Positions 17,037 to 25,615 of a DNA stretch of 64,000 nt are shown here, piece after piece; position 1 is the first letter of the stretch, and each line of letters opens with the position of its first letter. Origin of the DNA: Paenibacillus mendelii. GTDB taxonomy: Bacteria; Bacillota; Bacilli; Paenibacillales; Paenibacillaceae. Location: positions 248,001 to 312,000 of the forward strand of contig NZ_JANHOF010000006.1 in NCBI RefSeq assembly GCF_024498075.1, read 5' to 3'. A program made the translations under genes and the position numbers. The notes under the pieces were generated by a model. It searched no databases and had not been told where the DNA came from. It saw nothing but the letters and a program-made list of their open reading frames with translations.

Positions 17037-18551
17037 ATGTCGTTGCTCATGGGAATTGATCTTGGAACCTCAAGCGTTAAATCTATGATTATGGATTCTT
17101 CAGGTAACGTACTCGGATTCTCGCAAAAGGAGTATGACATCGATATTCCTGTCTCCGGGTACGCCGAACAAAATCCGGCCGAGTGGTGGGATTTAGTTAA
17201 GGAAACAAGCGCCCAAGCGATGGAGCAAGCAGGAACAGAGGGCGGCACGCTAGCGGGGATCGGCTTCTCCGGTCAAATGCACGGACTAGTGGCGCTTGAT
17301 AAAGAAGGCCAGGTGCTGCGCCCGGCAATCATATGGTGTGATCAGCGTTCCATTCCCCAGAAGTCCGTGGTGGAATCCACATTCACGAAGGAGCAGCTTG
17401 GGGGCATGATCCAGAACCCGGTCTCCACCGGTTTTCTGCTATTGTCGTTAATGTGGATCAAGGAGAATGAGCCGGATATCTACAGCAAGATCGAACGCGT
17501 CATGCTGCCGAAGGATTATATCCGGTACCGCTTAACCGGCGAGCTCGGGACGGATACGACCGATGCCTCCAGCACATCGGCTTACGACTCCGCTGCCTTG
17601 CAATGGTCGGAACCCTTGATTGCTGCATTCGGGCTTGAACGGACGATGTTTCCGGTTGTAGGGAGTCCCTGGGAGATAGCGGGTCATGTCACGCTGCAAG
17701 CCGCATCGGAAACGGGCTTCAAGGCAGGGACGCCGGTTGTGTATGGCGGAGCGGATCAAGCTATGCAGGCCATCGGCAACGGCATCATCGAACCCGGTGA
17801 CGTATCCTGTACGATTGGAACCGGCGGGCAGCTGCTTGCTCCAATGGATCTGCCGATCTATGACAAGCAGCTTCGGACGCATACTTACGTACACGCGGCT
17901 CCGAAACGGTGGTATTTGCTTGGTGCTACGATGAGCGCGGGACTGTCATTAAGATGGCTGGCTTCACAGGTGCTTAAGAATAGTGATTATAAGGCGCTCG
18001 ACCAGAAGGCGCTGGAAATCCCCGCAGGCAGCGAAGGTTTGGTATACCTTCCCTACTTGACCGGCGAGAGAACACCGCATATGGACCCGCATTCGCGAGG
18101 GATGTTCTTCGGACTTCAACTGGGTCATCAAGACGCTCATTTCGTAAGGGCTGTGCTTGAAGGCGTGTGTTACTCCCTGCGCGACGGAGTGGAGATCTTC
18201 CGCTCGCTTGGCGTCGGGATGAGGAGAATTATCATATCCGGCGGCGGTGCGAAGAGCCGGCTGTGGAGCCAGATTCTTGCGGATGTTCTGAACCGGGATG
18301 TCTATCGGAGCCAAGCCGTGGAACAGGCTTGTACAGGGGCGGCGATGATGGCGGGAGTGGGCGCGAAGATCTATGGGAGCGTCGAAGAGGCGTGTAAGGC
18401 TGTCGTCAAGCTGCATGCGGACCCGGTTCGTCCCAATCCGGATAATCACGCTGTGTATGAACGGCAGTATGCCATCTATACCAAGCTGTACGCGACCAAT
18501 CGGGAGCTGCTTCGCGAGCTGGATCTTCATGGGAACGGGGTGGCGCAATGA
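17037..18551 (+). CDS. xylB: Xylulokinase-like FGGY carbohydrate kinase
   Basis: 504-residue sugar kinase. N-terminal phosphate-binding motif 'GIDLGTSSVKS' (about 7-17), 'GFSGQMHGLV' and 'AIIWCDQRS' typical of D-xylulose kinases, and a C-terminal FGGY signature region 'IISGGGAKSRLWSQILADV'. The start at 17037 is chosen because TAGGAGGCC lies 7 bases upstream; the ORF extends to 17007. It overlaps the following glycosidase gene by four bases (ATGA), so a phosphorylated sugar released by that enzyme may be the substrate. No xylose isomerase or transporter lies beside it, so D-xylulose is the most likely but not proven substrate. Confidence 0.85.
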   Translation: MSLLMGIDLGTSSVKSMIMDSSGNVLGFSQKEYDIDIPVSGYAEQNPAEWWDLVKETSAQAMEQAGTEGGTLAGIGFSGQMHGLVALDKEGQVLRPAIIWCDQRSIPQKSVVESTFTKEQLGGMIQNPVSTGFLLLSLMWIKENEPDIYSKIERVMLPKDYIRYRLTGELGTDTTDASSTSAYDSAALQWSEPLIAAFGLERTMFPVVGSPWEIAGHVTLQAASETGFKAGTPVVYGGADQAMQAIGNGIIEPGDVSCTIGTGGQLLAPMDLPIYDKQLRTHTYVHAAPKRWYLLGATMSAGLSLRWLASQVLKNSDYKALDQKALEIPAGSEGLVYLPYLTGERTPHMDPHSRGMFFGLQLGHQDAHFVRAVLEGVCYSLRDGVEIFRSLGVGMRRIIISGGGAKSRLWSQILADVLNRDVYRSQAVEQACTGAAMMAGVGAKIYGSVEEACKAVVKLHADPVRPNPDNHAVYERQYAIYTKLYATNRELLRELDLHGNGVAQ

Positions 18552-20419
18552 TAGCGAATCCTGCAGATGGCCGTATGTACATGGAGCTTATGAATGGACA
18601 AGCCGGACAATCCGTAGATCTCGGTGCCTTGAGAGCGTTGACCATATGTACACGTGTGAATGATGGGGAAGAGAACAGGGAGCTGCTCTCTATCCAAGGC
18701 GATCGCGAGGCTGCTGCGGTACGCATCTATTCCGGTGCTTCACCTCGTTTGGAAGCGCTGTCTCTCACCGTGGAGCTATACACGGACGCCAAAGACAGTC
18801 CGTTAACATTATCCGTCCCCTGGCAAGCGATCGGCAGGGGGCCGCATGATGTCTTGCTGCGCTTTAGCGGACATATAGTGGAGCTGTTCGTGGACGGGGT
18901 ACTGGTCGATGAGGAGTGGCCGATGGGCTCCGTTCAATTAGAGAACGCCGTGGCTCAAACCTATGAAGGGATAGAGGATACGAGGATATGGAATGCTGCT
19001 CTTACCGATGAGGAACTGAATGGCTTCATCAGAGATCGCGAAGGTCTGATGGCACGGGAGTCGGCCTACCTGGGCGGCGAGCCGGGCTCCATACAATACT
19101 GGAGGCCCCGAGGCTTCAATACCGGGGTCGGTGATTGCATGCCGTATTTTGACGGAGAGGTCTTCCATATCTACTATCTGTTCGACCGGCGCGGCCATGC
19201 CAGCAAATGGGGGCTCGGAGCGCATCAATGGGCGCATATCTCGTCCAAGGACTTGAAGAGCTGGATGCAGCATCCGATGGCGGTGAGCATTACGGAAGCA
19301 TGGGAAGGCTCGATTTGCACCGGCTCCGTTATTGCGAAGGACGGATACTATTATGCCTTCTATGCCGTTCGTGCAGTTGACGGATCGCCAGCGCGCCTGA
19401 CCTATGCGGTCAGCCCGGACGGTATTCAATTCACCAAGTCGGAGAAGTACATCGATATTTCGAACCGGTATACGCTATCCTCCGTCAGGGATCCGCATGT
19501 ATTCCTGGATGCTGAGGGCCTTTATCATATGCTGATTACGACTAGCCTTGTGGATGGCGACAGGCACGAGGGCTGCCTCACCCATCTCGTTTCGAAGAAT
19601 CTCGTGGATTGGCAGGAGGAGCCTCCGTTCATCGTCCCGGGTTACCATGACGAGCCGGAATGCTCGGACTACTTCGAATGGAACGGCTGGTATTACCTGA
19701 TCTTCAGCAATGACGGGCTTGCTCGTTATCGCTACTCCCGCGAGCCGTTGGGTGGATGGATGAGGCCGGCAATGGATACGATCGACTGCGTCCAGATGCG
19801 GGTGCCGAAGACGGCCTCCTTCGCGGGAGGCAGACGATTGGCGGCAGGATTCTTGTCCGAACCGGGCCGATATGGCGGCGAACTGGTCATCCGCGAGCTC
19901 CTGCAGAACCCGGACGGATCGCTCGGACTTGCGTTTCCAGCGGAAGTGGTTGACCGATCCGGTCCTATCGTGGCACAAGCAGCAGAAGCCCTGTCCGTAG
20001 AGAATCTGACTGGCTTCGCTGAGCAGCTATGGGGGAAGGTGGAAGGCGAATATGCGCTGTCCTTTGAGGCCGTTCCCGAGCAGCCTACCATGTTTTATGG
20101 CTTCTCTGTAGCCAGCGGGGCTGATTTCAAGCAAGGATATGACATTCGGTTCGAGCCTTCGAACCGCAAGCTCGGCATCCATGAGACCCATTGCGTCGGG
20201 TTCCGGGAGGATGAAGCTTCTTCGATCTATCATGTGGAAGGATTAGAGGGACGCGTCTTCGTAGAGGCGATTGTGAAGAAAGGATTTATCGACCTGTGCG
20301 TGAACGGCAAGCGAACCATTATCGCCCGAATTAACGGGGAGCATGCGTATTTGAGGTTTTTCTCCCAGTTCGGCCGTGCATGCTTTTATAACATTAGGAT
20401 ATCGCAGCTGTCCGAGTAG
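18548..20419 (+). CDS. GH32-like glycosidase with N-terminal LamG-like domain
   Basis: 623 residues, no signal peptide, so probably cytoplasmic. Residues ~1-165 form a laminin-G/concanavalin-like beta sandwich. Residues ~180-440 look like a five-bladed propeller of the GH32/GH43 clan: 'CMPYFDGEVFHIYYLFD', 'SSVRDPHVFLD' (the RDP motif) and 'EPECSDYFEWNG' (the acid/base EC-type motif). The usual invertase start motif WMNDPNG is replaced by a stretch with 'VGDCMPYFDG'. A C-terminal beta domain with 'VFVEAIVKKGFIDLCVNGK' resembles the GH32 C module. Coupled to the kinase upstream. Substrate unknown, possibly a fructoside or related pentose/hexose glycoside. Confidence 0.75.
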   Translation: MIANPADGRMYMELMNGQAGQSVDLGALRALTICTRVNDGEENRELLSIQGDREAAAVRIYSGASPRLEALSLTVELYTDAKDSPLTLSVPWQAIGRGPHDVLLRFSGHIVELFVDGVLVDEEWPMGSVQLENAVAQTYEGIEDTRIWNAALTDEELNGFIRDREGLMARESAYLGGEPGSIQYWRPRGFNTGVGDCMPYFDGEVFHIYYLFDRRGHASKWGLGAHQWAHISSKDLKSWMQHPMAVSITEAWEGSICTGSVIAKDGYYYAFYAVRAVDGSPARLTYAVSPDGIQFTKSEKYIDISNRYTLSSVRDPHVFLDAEGLYHMLITTSLVDGDRHEGCLTHLVSKNLVDWQEEPPFIVPGYHDEPECSDYFEWNGWYYLIFSNDGLARYRYSREPLGGWMRPAMDTIDCVQMRVPKTASFAGGRRLAAGFLSEPGRYGGELVIRELLQNPDGSLGLAFPAEVVDRSGPIVAQAAEALSVENLTGFAEQLWGKVEGEYALSFEAVPEQPTMFYGFSVASGADFKQGYDIRFEPSNRKLGIHETHCVGFREDEASSIYHVEGLEGRVFVEAIVKKGFIDLCVNGKRTIIARINGEHAYLRFFSQFGRACFYNIRISQLSE

Positions 20420-20588
20420 GTGACTGACTTGGCAGGCATTCCCGCACGAGCCGCCCGCAGATTCGACAAGAGATAGAACGAAGCAATAGAAGAAGGAACC
20501 GATGAGCCGAAGTCCGTCCGAAGGGTTGGAGTCCGTAAACCCACGGCGGAATTCGGTTTATAGGCTTGCCTGCAGAGCGACTCACTTC

Positions 20589-21251
20589 CTACTTGGTCGC
20601 GATCCATAGCAAGCTATCTTCGCTTGCCGTGTGCTTGATGATTGCTTGTTCGGCCACGGCGGGATCTCTCGTTCGGAGCGCATCGAGCAGCTGCTGATGA
20701 TCGGTTTCAAGATGATCCAATTTGAAAAAGGGCAGATTCTTGGTGAAGTGAAGACGAATTTGGTTGACGATGCTTTGCCAGGTTAACAAAACCGTCCGCT
20801 CTGCGGCCAACTCGAGAATCTGCTGATGAAACAGAATGTCCAGCTCGACCAGCCGGGATTTCTGATCATTCTGGAAGGCCTGTCTCATTTCATCGACGAT
20901 GCTCTGCAAATTGGCGAAGAAGGCTTCATCCATTTTGTCCAAATAGCGCTTAATGACGAAGGACTCAATGTGCAGACGGATCGGGATCAGAATATCCCGC
21001 ACTTCATTGGAATCCAAATCAGCGACGACGGTTTCCTTGTAAGGATACGAGATCAGAAGCCCCTCCCGTTCCAGCTGGCGTATTGCTTCGCGTACCGGAC
21101 CGCGGCTAATCCCCATCTGTTCGGCGACGTCCATTTCCCGTATTCGCGCCCCGGGAGATAGGTTACCGCTTAATATGGCTTCCCGCAGGTCGGAGGTTAC
21201 CTTCTCGCGCAAGGAGGTGTTCGCCTGTTGTTTAAACGTGAAATCGCTCAT
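20589..21251 (-). CDS. GntR-family transcriptional regulator (FCD type)
   Basis: 220 residues: winged helix at about 12-80 ('REMDVAEQMGISRGPVREAIRQL', core 'MGISRGPVREAI') and an FCD effector domain with 'LVELDILFHQQILELA' carrying the D/H metal ligands and a late 'IIKHTASED'. Start ATG at 21251 is preceded by AAAGGA. It is transcribed away from the dehydratase operon, and two palindromes in the shared region are natural operators. The likely effector is an acid sugar or its dehydration product. Family assignment is firm; the target is inferred from position. Confidence 0.88.
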   Translation of the reverse strand: MSDFTFKQQANTSLREKVTSDLREAILSGNLSPGARIREMDVAEQMGISRGPVREAIRQLEREGLLISYPYKETVVADLDSNEVRDILIPIRLHIESFVIKRYLDKMDEAFFANLQSIVDEMRQAFQNDQKSRLVELDILFHQQILELAAERTVLLTWQSIVNQIRLHFTKNLPFFKLDHLETDHQQLLDALRTRDPAVAEQAIIKHTASEDSLLWIATK

Positions 21252-21336
21252 GGCCAGTTCCTTTCATTCATCGATCATATCGTGAGTATTTTCTACAGTA
21301 TACGTCTTTGTCTAAAAAAAAGCATCCTAATGTATT

Positions 21337-21346
21337 TTGTTAACAA
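21337..21346. promoter_or_regulatory. Palindrome TTGTTAACAA in the gntR/dehydratase region
   Basis: A perfect 10-bp palindrome about 85 bases upstream of the GntR-family gene and 20 bases from the larger operator at 21366. The shared half TTGT/ACAA suggests a second, autoregulatory operator. Confidence 0.42.
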
Positions 21347-21365
21347 TTTAACACATTCCGGGTTT

Positions 21366-21402
21366 AATATTGTTGACAATATTTAAATCGAGGCTTTACA
21401 AT
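21366..21402 (+). promoter_or_regulatory. Promoter with palindromic GntR-type operator
   Basis: AATATTGT-TG-ACAATATT (21366-21383) is a perfect 8-2-8 inverted repeat. It contains a consensus -35 TTGACA (21373-21378); TACAAT (21397-21402) follows after 18 bases. A repressor bound there would block RNA polymerase, so this is the probable regulated promoter of the dehydratase operon. Confidence 0.68.
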
Positions 21403-21541
21403 CAGATCAGATGACGTATTGTCTTCATGCGAAGACCGCCGAGGCATGAGTAGGCAATAGCTACAAGATTGGCTATCATACGGGAACGTCAAGATCTTGC
21501 GGGCGCTCACACACCCCTGACTATGAATGGAGGAATTATCT

Positions 21542-22660
21542 ATGAAAATTACCGAAGTGGAATCGATCTATCTGAAAATTCCGGATCTGGATGCAAGCAA
21601 ATGCGATGGCACGCAGGACACACTCATGATTCGCATTCATACCGACGAAGGCATCACGGGCCTGGGTGAAGTCGATTCCGTGCCTCTCGTGGCCAAAGCC
21701 GCGATCGACGCGCCGGCATCCCATTCCATTGCTACCGGTCTTCGTTCCTTGCTGATTGGGGAGAATCCCCTCGAAATTGAACGTTTGTGGGAAAAAATGT
21801 ACCGGGGGAGCATCTACTTCGGCCGCAGCGGTCCCGCCATTCATGCGATGAGCGGCATCGATATGGCGCTCTGGGACATTGCCGGCAAGCATGCGGGCCG
21901 GTCGGTGTCCTCCATGCTCGGCGGCGCTTACCGCACGAAGCTGAAAGCCTATGCCAGCTCGCTCATGCCGGATACGATCGAGGAAGCGGTGCAGCTTGCA
22001 AGGCAATTTGCTTCGGAAGGGTACAAGGCCATGAAGTTTGGGTGGGGGCCGATCGGACGCGACGCGGCGTTCGACGAGCGCCAAATCCGGGCCATCCGCG
22101 AAACGGTCGGAGACGAGATCGATATTATGATCGATGCCGGATTAGCTTGGGATTTGAAGGGTGCGCTTAAGATGGCGGACATCTATGAGGAGTACGGCGT
22201 TTACTGGCTGGAGGAGCCGCTGCATCCGGACGATATCGCGGGCTACCGGGAGCTGTCGGACCGCTCCAAGCTGAATATCGCTTGCGGCGAGCAAGAGAGC
22301 GGCACGAATGCATTCCGCAGATTGATTGAAGAAGGGCATCTGGATATTATTCAGCCTGACTTGGGCCGCTGCGGGGGATTGACCGAGGGCAAACGAATCG
22401 CCCATATGGCTCACGAGCGCCACAAGAAAGTCGTTCCGCATGCGTTCAAGACAGGGATCCTTGTTGCGGCCAGCACGCATTTTGCCGCTGCAATTCCAAA
22501 CGGGTTCATGATCGAGCATACCGTGTCCACCTCTCCGCTTACGCGTGAATTAGTGGTAGAGCCGATCACCTTCAAGGATGGCTACGTCCATGTGCCGGAT
22601 CGGCCGGGTCTGGGTGTCACGGTGGATGAAGCGATTGTCGATAAATATCGCATAAGCTGA
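21542..22660 (+). CDS. Enolase-superfamily acid-sugar dehydratase (mandelate racemase/RhamD-like)
   Basis: 372 residues. The capping domain includes 'SGIDMALWDIAGKHAGR'. The barrel carries metal ligands in 'IMIDAGLAW' (Asp), 'WLEEPLHPDD' (Glu) and 'ACGEQESG' (Glu), and a catalytic His in 'PHAFKTG'. Where mandelate racemase has its K-x-K base, this protein has 'YKAMKFGWGP'; that stretch and 'YRELSDRS', 'IIQPDLGRCGGLTEG' recall rhamnonate dehydratase. It should abstract an alpha proton and eliminate water from an aldonic acid to give a 2-keto-3-deoxy acid. Start chosen at 21542 (GGAGGA upstream). First gene of a four-gene operon. The substrate is unproven. Confidence 0.85.
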   Translation: MKITEVESIYLKIPDLDASKCDGTQDTLMIRIHTDEGITGLGEVDSVPLVAKAAIDAPASHSIATGLRSLLIGENPLEIERLWEKMYRGSIYFGRSGPAIHAMSGIDMALWDIAGKHAGRSVSSMLGGAYRTKLKAYASSLMPDTIEEAVQLARQFASEGYKAMKFGWGPIGRDAAFDERQIRAIRETVGDEIDIMIDAGLAWDLKGALKMADIYEEYGVYWLEEPLHPDDIAGYRELSDRSKLNIACGEQESGTNAFRRLIEEGHLDIIQPDLGRCGGLTEGKRIAHMAHERHKKVVPHAFKTGILVAASTHFAAAIPNGFMIEHTVSTSPLTRELVVEPITFKDGYVHVPDRPGLGVTVDEAIVDKYRIS

Positions 22661-22693
22661 TTGAGCCGCAAGGCTAAGGAGGATATACCAACC

Positions 22694-23485
22694 ATGACGA
22701 CGAAAAAGATGCGCAGGTTCGAAGGGAAGGTTGCTCTCGTCACGGGAGGCGCGACAGGCGTCGGCTATGCGACTGCCTCGCGCCTTGCAAGTGAAGGTGC
22801 CCAGGTGGTCATCACCGGCCGCCGTGCGGATGTCGGCGAGCAGGCTGCACGGGAATTATGCGGTCAAGGTCTGGCAGTCGAATTCATCGCGGGCGATGTC
22901 GCGGATGAACAGTCCGTGAGAAGTGCCGTCGAGCATATCGACCGGACCTACGGGCGGTTGGACATTCTCGTCAACAATGCAGCCTCGTTCCAGTCGATGC
23001 GCTTCCTGGGTGCAAATCGGGCGGAGTGGCGCAAGGTGTTCGATATTATCGTCGACGGCACTTACTATTGCACGCAAGCAGCCGCTCAATTGATGGTATC
23101 GAAGGGGATCCGCGGTCATATCATCAACGTTTCGTCCATTAACGGGCAGAGAGCGCTGGAGGAATCGTCGCACTATAATACAGCCAAGGGCGCGATGGAT
23201 CAACTGACGCGCAGCACGGCGCTGGAGCTTATGGATGAGGGGATCCGGGTCAACGGAGTCTCCCTTGGATTTATTGAGACGGCTATGTCTGTGGTGGATG
23301 GCGTGGTCGAGCATGAGACCGATTGGTTCAAATCGATCTATGTCGGCCGCGGCAAGATTGCGCAGAGGCGGCAGGGCCAGCCAGAGGAAGCTGCGGGTGT
23401 CATCGCCTTCCTGGCTTCCGAGGATGCTTCCTATATATGCGGAGCCATTATCCCGGTCGATGGCGGACTGTCGATTACCTTTTAG
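22694..23485 (+). CDS. Short-chain dehydrogenase/reductase
   Basis: 263-residue NAD(P)-dependent oxidoreductase: cofactor motif 'TGGATGVG' near residue 16, 'ILVNNAA' at about 93, catalytic Ser in 'INVSSINGQ' and the Tyr/Lys pair in 'HYNTAKGAM', then 'ICGAIIPVDGG' at the end. The ATG at 22694 has AAGGAGGA 8 bases upstream; the longer frame back to 22661 lacks a site. In the operon it lies between the dehydratase and a Zn-dehydrogenase. It may oxidise a sugar or lactone, or the keto-deoxy acid, but the precise step cannot be read from sequence. Confidence 0.88.
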   Translation: MTTKKMRRFEGKVALVTGGATGVGYATASRLASEGAQVVITGRRADVGEQAARELCGQGLAVEFIAGDVADEQSVRSAVEHIDRTYGRLDILVNNAASFQSMRFLGANRAEWRKVFDIIVDGTYYCTQAAAQLMVSKGIRGHIINVSSINGQRALEESSHYNTAKGAMDQLTRSTALELMDEGIRVNGVSLGFIETAMSVVDGVVEHETDWFKSIYVGRGKIAQRRQGQPEEAAGVIAFLASEDASYICGAIIPVDGGLSITF

Positions 23486-23502
23486 CGAGAGGAGCAGAAT
23501 TC

Positions 23503-24540
23503 ATGCAGGCACTTATCTATGAAGGTCCCCGCATCATGAATATGAGGGAAGTGGAAGAACCCCGGGCAGGCGAGGACGAGGTTGTCATCAAGGTGGCATT
23601 CTCGGGGATATGCGGCTCGGAGCTCAGCGGGTATTTGGGCAAAAATTCGCTCCGTAAGCCCCCGTTAATATTCGGCCATGAATTTGCCGGGACGATCTCC
23701 TCACTGGGCAGCAGGGTCGAAGCAGCCGGGAGATGGACCATCGGACAACGAGTGACGGCGAACCCGCTGGTTACATGCGGCCAGTGCGCGCTCTGCCTGA
23801 GCGGCCGGCATCAGCTCTGCGTGTCTCGCAAGCTGTTATCCGCCGCGCTGCCTGGCAGCAACGCGGCGTATGTGAAGATTCCGGCGGCCTTCGTGCTTGC
23901 GCTGCCGGACTCGATGAGCCTGCAGCTGGCGGCGCAGACCGAGCCGGTTGCCTGCGCGGTTCGTACGGCGGAGCTTGCGGCTGCGAAGCCAACGGACACG
24001 GCGCTCATCCTGGGGATGGGGCCGATCGGTTTACTGAACCTGCAGGCGCTGCTGCAATATGGCGTGCAGAACATTATCGCAGTCGACATGAATACGGATC
24101 GGCTCGAGATCGCCCGCAAGCTTGGCGCGAAGGTTGCGTTTAGTCCGGCGGATACCGACACCGTAGAAGAAGTGAAGCGGCTGACGTCCGGTGCGGGTGT
24201 GAACATCGCTATCGATGCTGTAGGAGCCGGCATCACGCGTCGTCAATGCGTATCCGCTTGCGCACCGGGGGGACGCGTCGTCTATACGGGGCTGCATGAG
24301 GATGAGTCGCTGCTGCCGGTGAACACTGCGATCCGGAATGAAATTACATTGACCGGATCCTTCGCATATTCGGCCCTGCATTTTCGCACGGCGCTTGATT
24401 GGCTGGCGGAGGGAAGAATCGGGCTGACGGAAGGCGTCATCGAAGCGCCTCTTCGTGAAGGGGCGCAGTGGTATGAGACACTGCTTGGCCAACCTGGCAG
24501 CGTATCGAAGGTGCTGCTTGTGCCGGAAGGGGACGCATAA
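23503..24540 (+). CDS. Zinc-dependent medium-chain alcohol dehydrogenase
   Basis: 345 residues. Catalytic-zinc residues are Cys in 'SGICGSE' (about 37) and His-Glu in 'FGHEFAG' (about 59); the structural-zinc loop is 'CGQCALCLSGRHQLC' (about 86-100). The nucleotide fold has 'LILGMGPIGLLN'. It resembles sorbitol/threonine/galactitol-type dehydrogenases. The start at 23503 follows GAGAGGAG; the 60-residue upstream extension of the open frame overlaps the SDR gene and is not used. Probably oxidises a polyol or keto-deoxy sugar acid in the same pathway as its neighbours. Confidence 0.9.
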   Translation: MQALIYEGPRIMNMREVEEPRAGEDEVVIKVAFSGICGSELSGYLGKNSLRKPPLIFGHEFAGTISSLGSRVEAAGRWTIGQRVTANPLVTCGQCALCLSGRHQLCVSRKLLSAALPGSNAAYVKIPAAFVLALPDSMSLQLAAQTEPVACAVRTAELAAAKPTDTALILGMGPIGLLNLQALLQYGVQNIIAVDMNTDRLEIARKLGAKVAFSPADTDTVEEVKRLTSGAGVNIAIDAVGAGITRRQCVSACAPGGRVVYTGLHEDESLLPVNTAIRNEITLTGSFAYSALHFRTALDWLAEGRIGLTEGVIEAPLREGAQWYETLLGQPGSVSKVLLVPEGDA

Positions 24541-24873
24541 ATGACGAAATTCGGTGAGTGGCAGTACCCGATCACGGGTATTCGCCGCAAAATTTTTCCG
24601 CCGGGGCAGAATATGATGAGCATGATGATCGAGCTTGAGAAGGAAGCGGTGGGTCCTGCTCATTCACATCCGCATGAACAGCTGACGTTCGTGATCAGCG
24701 GCAAGCTGGAGGTCACGCTGGAGGAGCAGGTTCACGTTGTGGCGGCGGGAGAGCAGCTTCATATCCCAGGTGATGTCGTACATACCGTCAAAGCGCTGGA
24801 GGACTCGGCTATTCTAGAAACGTTCACTCCGCTGCGCGAGGATTTACTCGCGACGATTACGGATTCGCAATAA
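24541..24873 (+). CDS. Small cupin-domain protein
   Basis: 110-residue single cupin barrel: motif 1 'GPAHSHPHEQLTFVISGKLE' around residues 37-56 with the metal-binding His-His-Glu/Gln pattern, and motif 2 'LHIPGDVVHTVKALE' with its His. The start codon follows the TAA of the dehydrogenase directly, so it is translationally coupled. In acid-sugar operons such cupins often are mutarotase-, isomerase- or sensor-like. It may act on the dehydratase product. Followed by a strong terminator. Confidence 0.82.
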   Translation: MTKFGEWQYPITGIRRKIFPPGQNMMSMMIELEKEAVGPAHSHPHEQLTFVISGKLEVTLEEQVHVVAAGEQLHIPGDVVHTVKALEDSAILETFTPLREDLLATITDSQ

Positions 24874-24904
24874 GGGCTGCATGAGTATGTAGATCAGAAC
24901 GATG

Positions 24905-24942
24905 ATAAGGCACGGCGGGTGAGTTGACCCGCCGTGCCTTAT
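24905..24942. terminator. Bidirectional terminator between dehydratase operon and ohr
   Basis: A perfect 16-bp stem, ATAAGGCACGGCGGGT with its complement, has a 6-base loop, with A/T-rich sequence on both sides. It serves both convergent transcripts. Confidence 0.88.
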
Positions 24943-24958
24943 TTGAATTGGACCCTAT

Positions 24959-25390
24959 TTAAGTAGTTTGCGGCGTCTTCGTTTGTATGACTTTCAACTC
25001 CACATCGATGTTGCCCCGGGTCGCCTTGGAGTAAGGACAGGTCTGATGGGCCATCTCCATCACTTCTTGGACCTGCGCATCCTCCAGTCCGGGGATCGCG
25101 ACATCCAGACGAACCGAGAGCTTGTACACCGCCTTCTCACCCTCGCTCAAGGATACGTTGGCCGTTACTTCGGAGTTGTCGCAAGGAATATCTTTGCTCT
25201 TGGCGATGCTCTTCAGCGCGCTGTGAAAGCAGGCCGCATAACCGGCAGCGAACAGCTGCTCGGGATTCGTTCCTTCGGTTTGACCTTCCTTCGGCTGGAC
25301 GAGCTTCATGTTGAGATGTCCATCCGACGAACGGATCACGCCCTCGCGTCCGCCATGTGAAGTCACATGCGCTGTATACAGGATACCCAT
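24959..25390 (-). CDS. ohr: Organic hydroperoxide reductase, Ohr/OsmC family
   Basis: 143-residue thiol peroxidase that reduces organic hydroperoxides. The two redox Cys lie in 'YAACFHSALK' (about 54) and 'HQTCPYSKATRGN' (about 118), and the N-terminal 'YTAHVTSHGGREG' is standard for the Ohr branch. Length is normal. No OhrR repressor gene lies next to it; the 224-bp region upstream, shared with the divergent FAD enzyme, shows no clear OhrR box to me. Its own lipoyl/dihydrolipoamide reductant system is encoded elsewhere. Confidence 0.93.
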   Translation of the reverse strand: MGILYTAHVTSHGGREGVIRSSDGHLNMKLVQPKEGQTEGTNPEQLFAAGYAACFHSALKSIAKSKDIPCDNSEVTANVSLSEGEKAVYKLSVRLDVAIPGLEDAQVQEVMEMAHQTCPYSKATRGNIDVELKVIQTKTPQTT

Positions 25391-25615
25391 GTTTAACCTC
25401 TCCCTTCGGGTAACGTTGCGTGTGTATATTACCCGGCGGCCGGCGGAATGAACCTCATCTTGAATGATTCCGCAGACATGCGGGCTCGAGGTGGCAGGAA
25501 GGAGCTTAAGCTTTTAATAAGAATTGCCTAAGGGTTCGTTAAGGGGAAAAGGAGTCTTTCGTTCAGTTGTCCTCTCTATACTTAAGCCCAGTAAGTGGAT
25601 GGAGAGGAGAACAGC

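Noticed and set aside
23323-23502. N-terminal extension of the Zn-dehydrogenase
   Set aside because: The extra 60 codons lie inside the SDR gene; the ATG at 23503 has a proper ribosome site and the standard dehydrogenase N-terminus.
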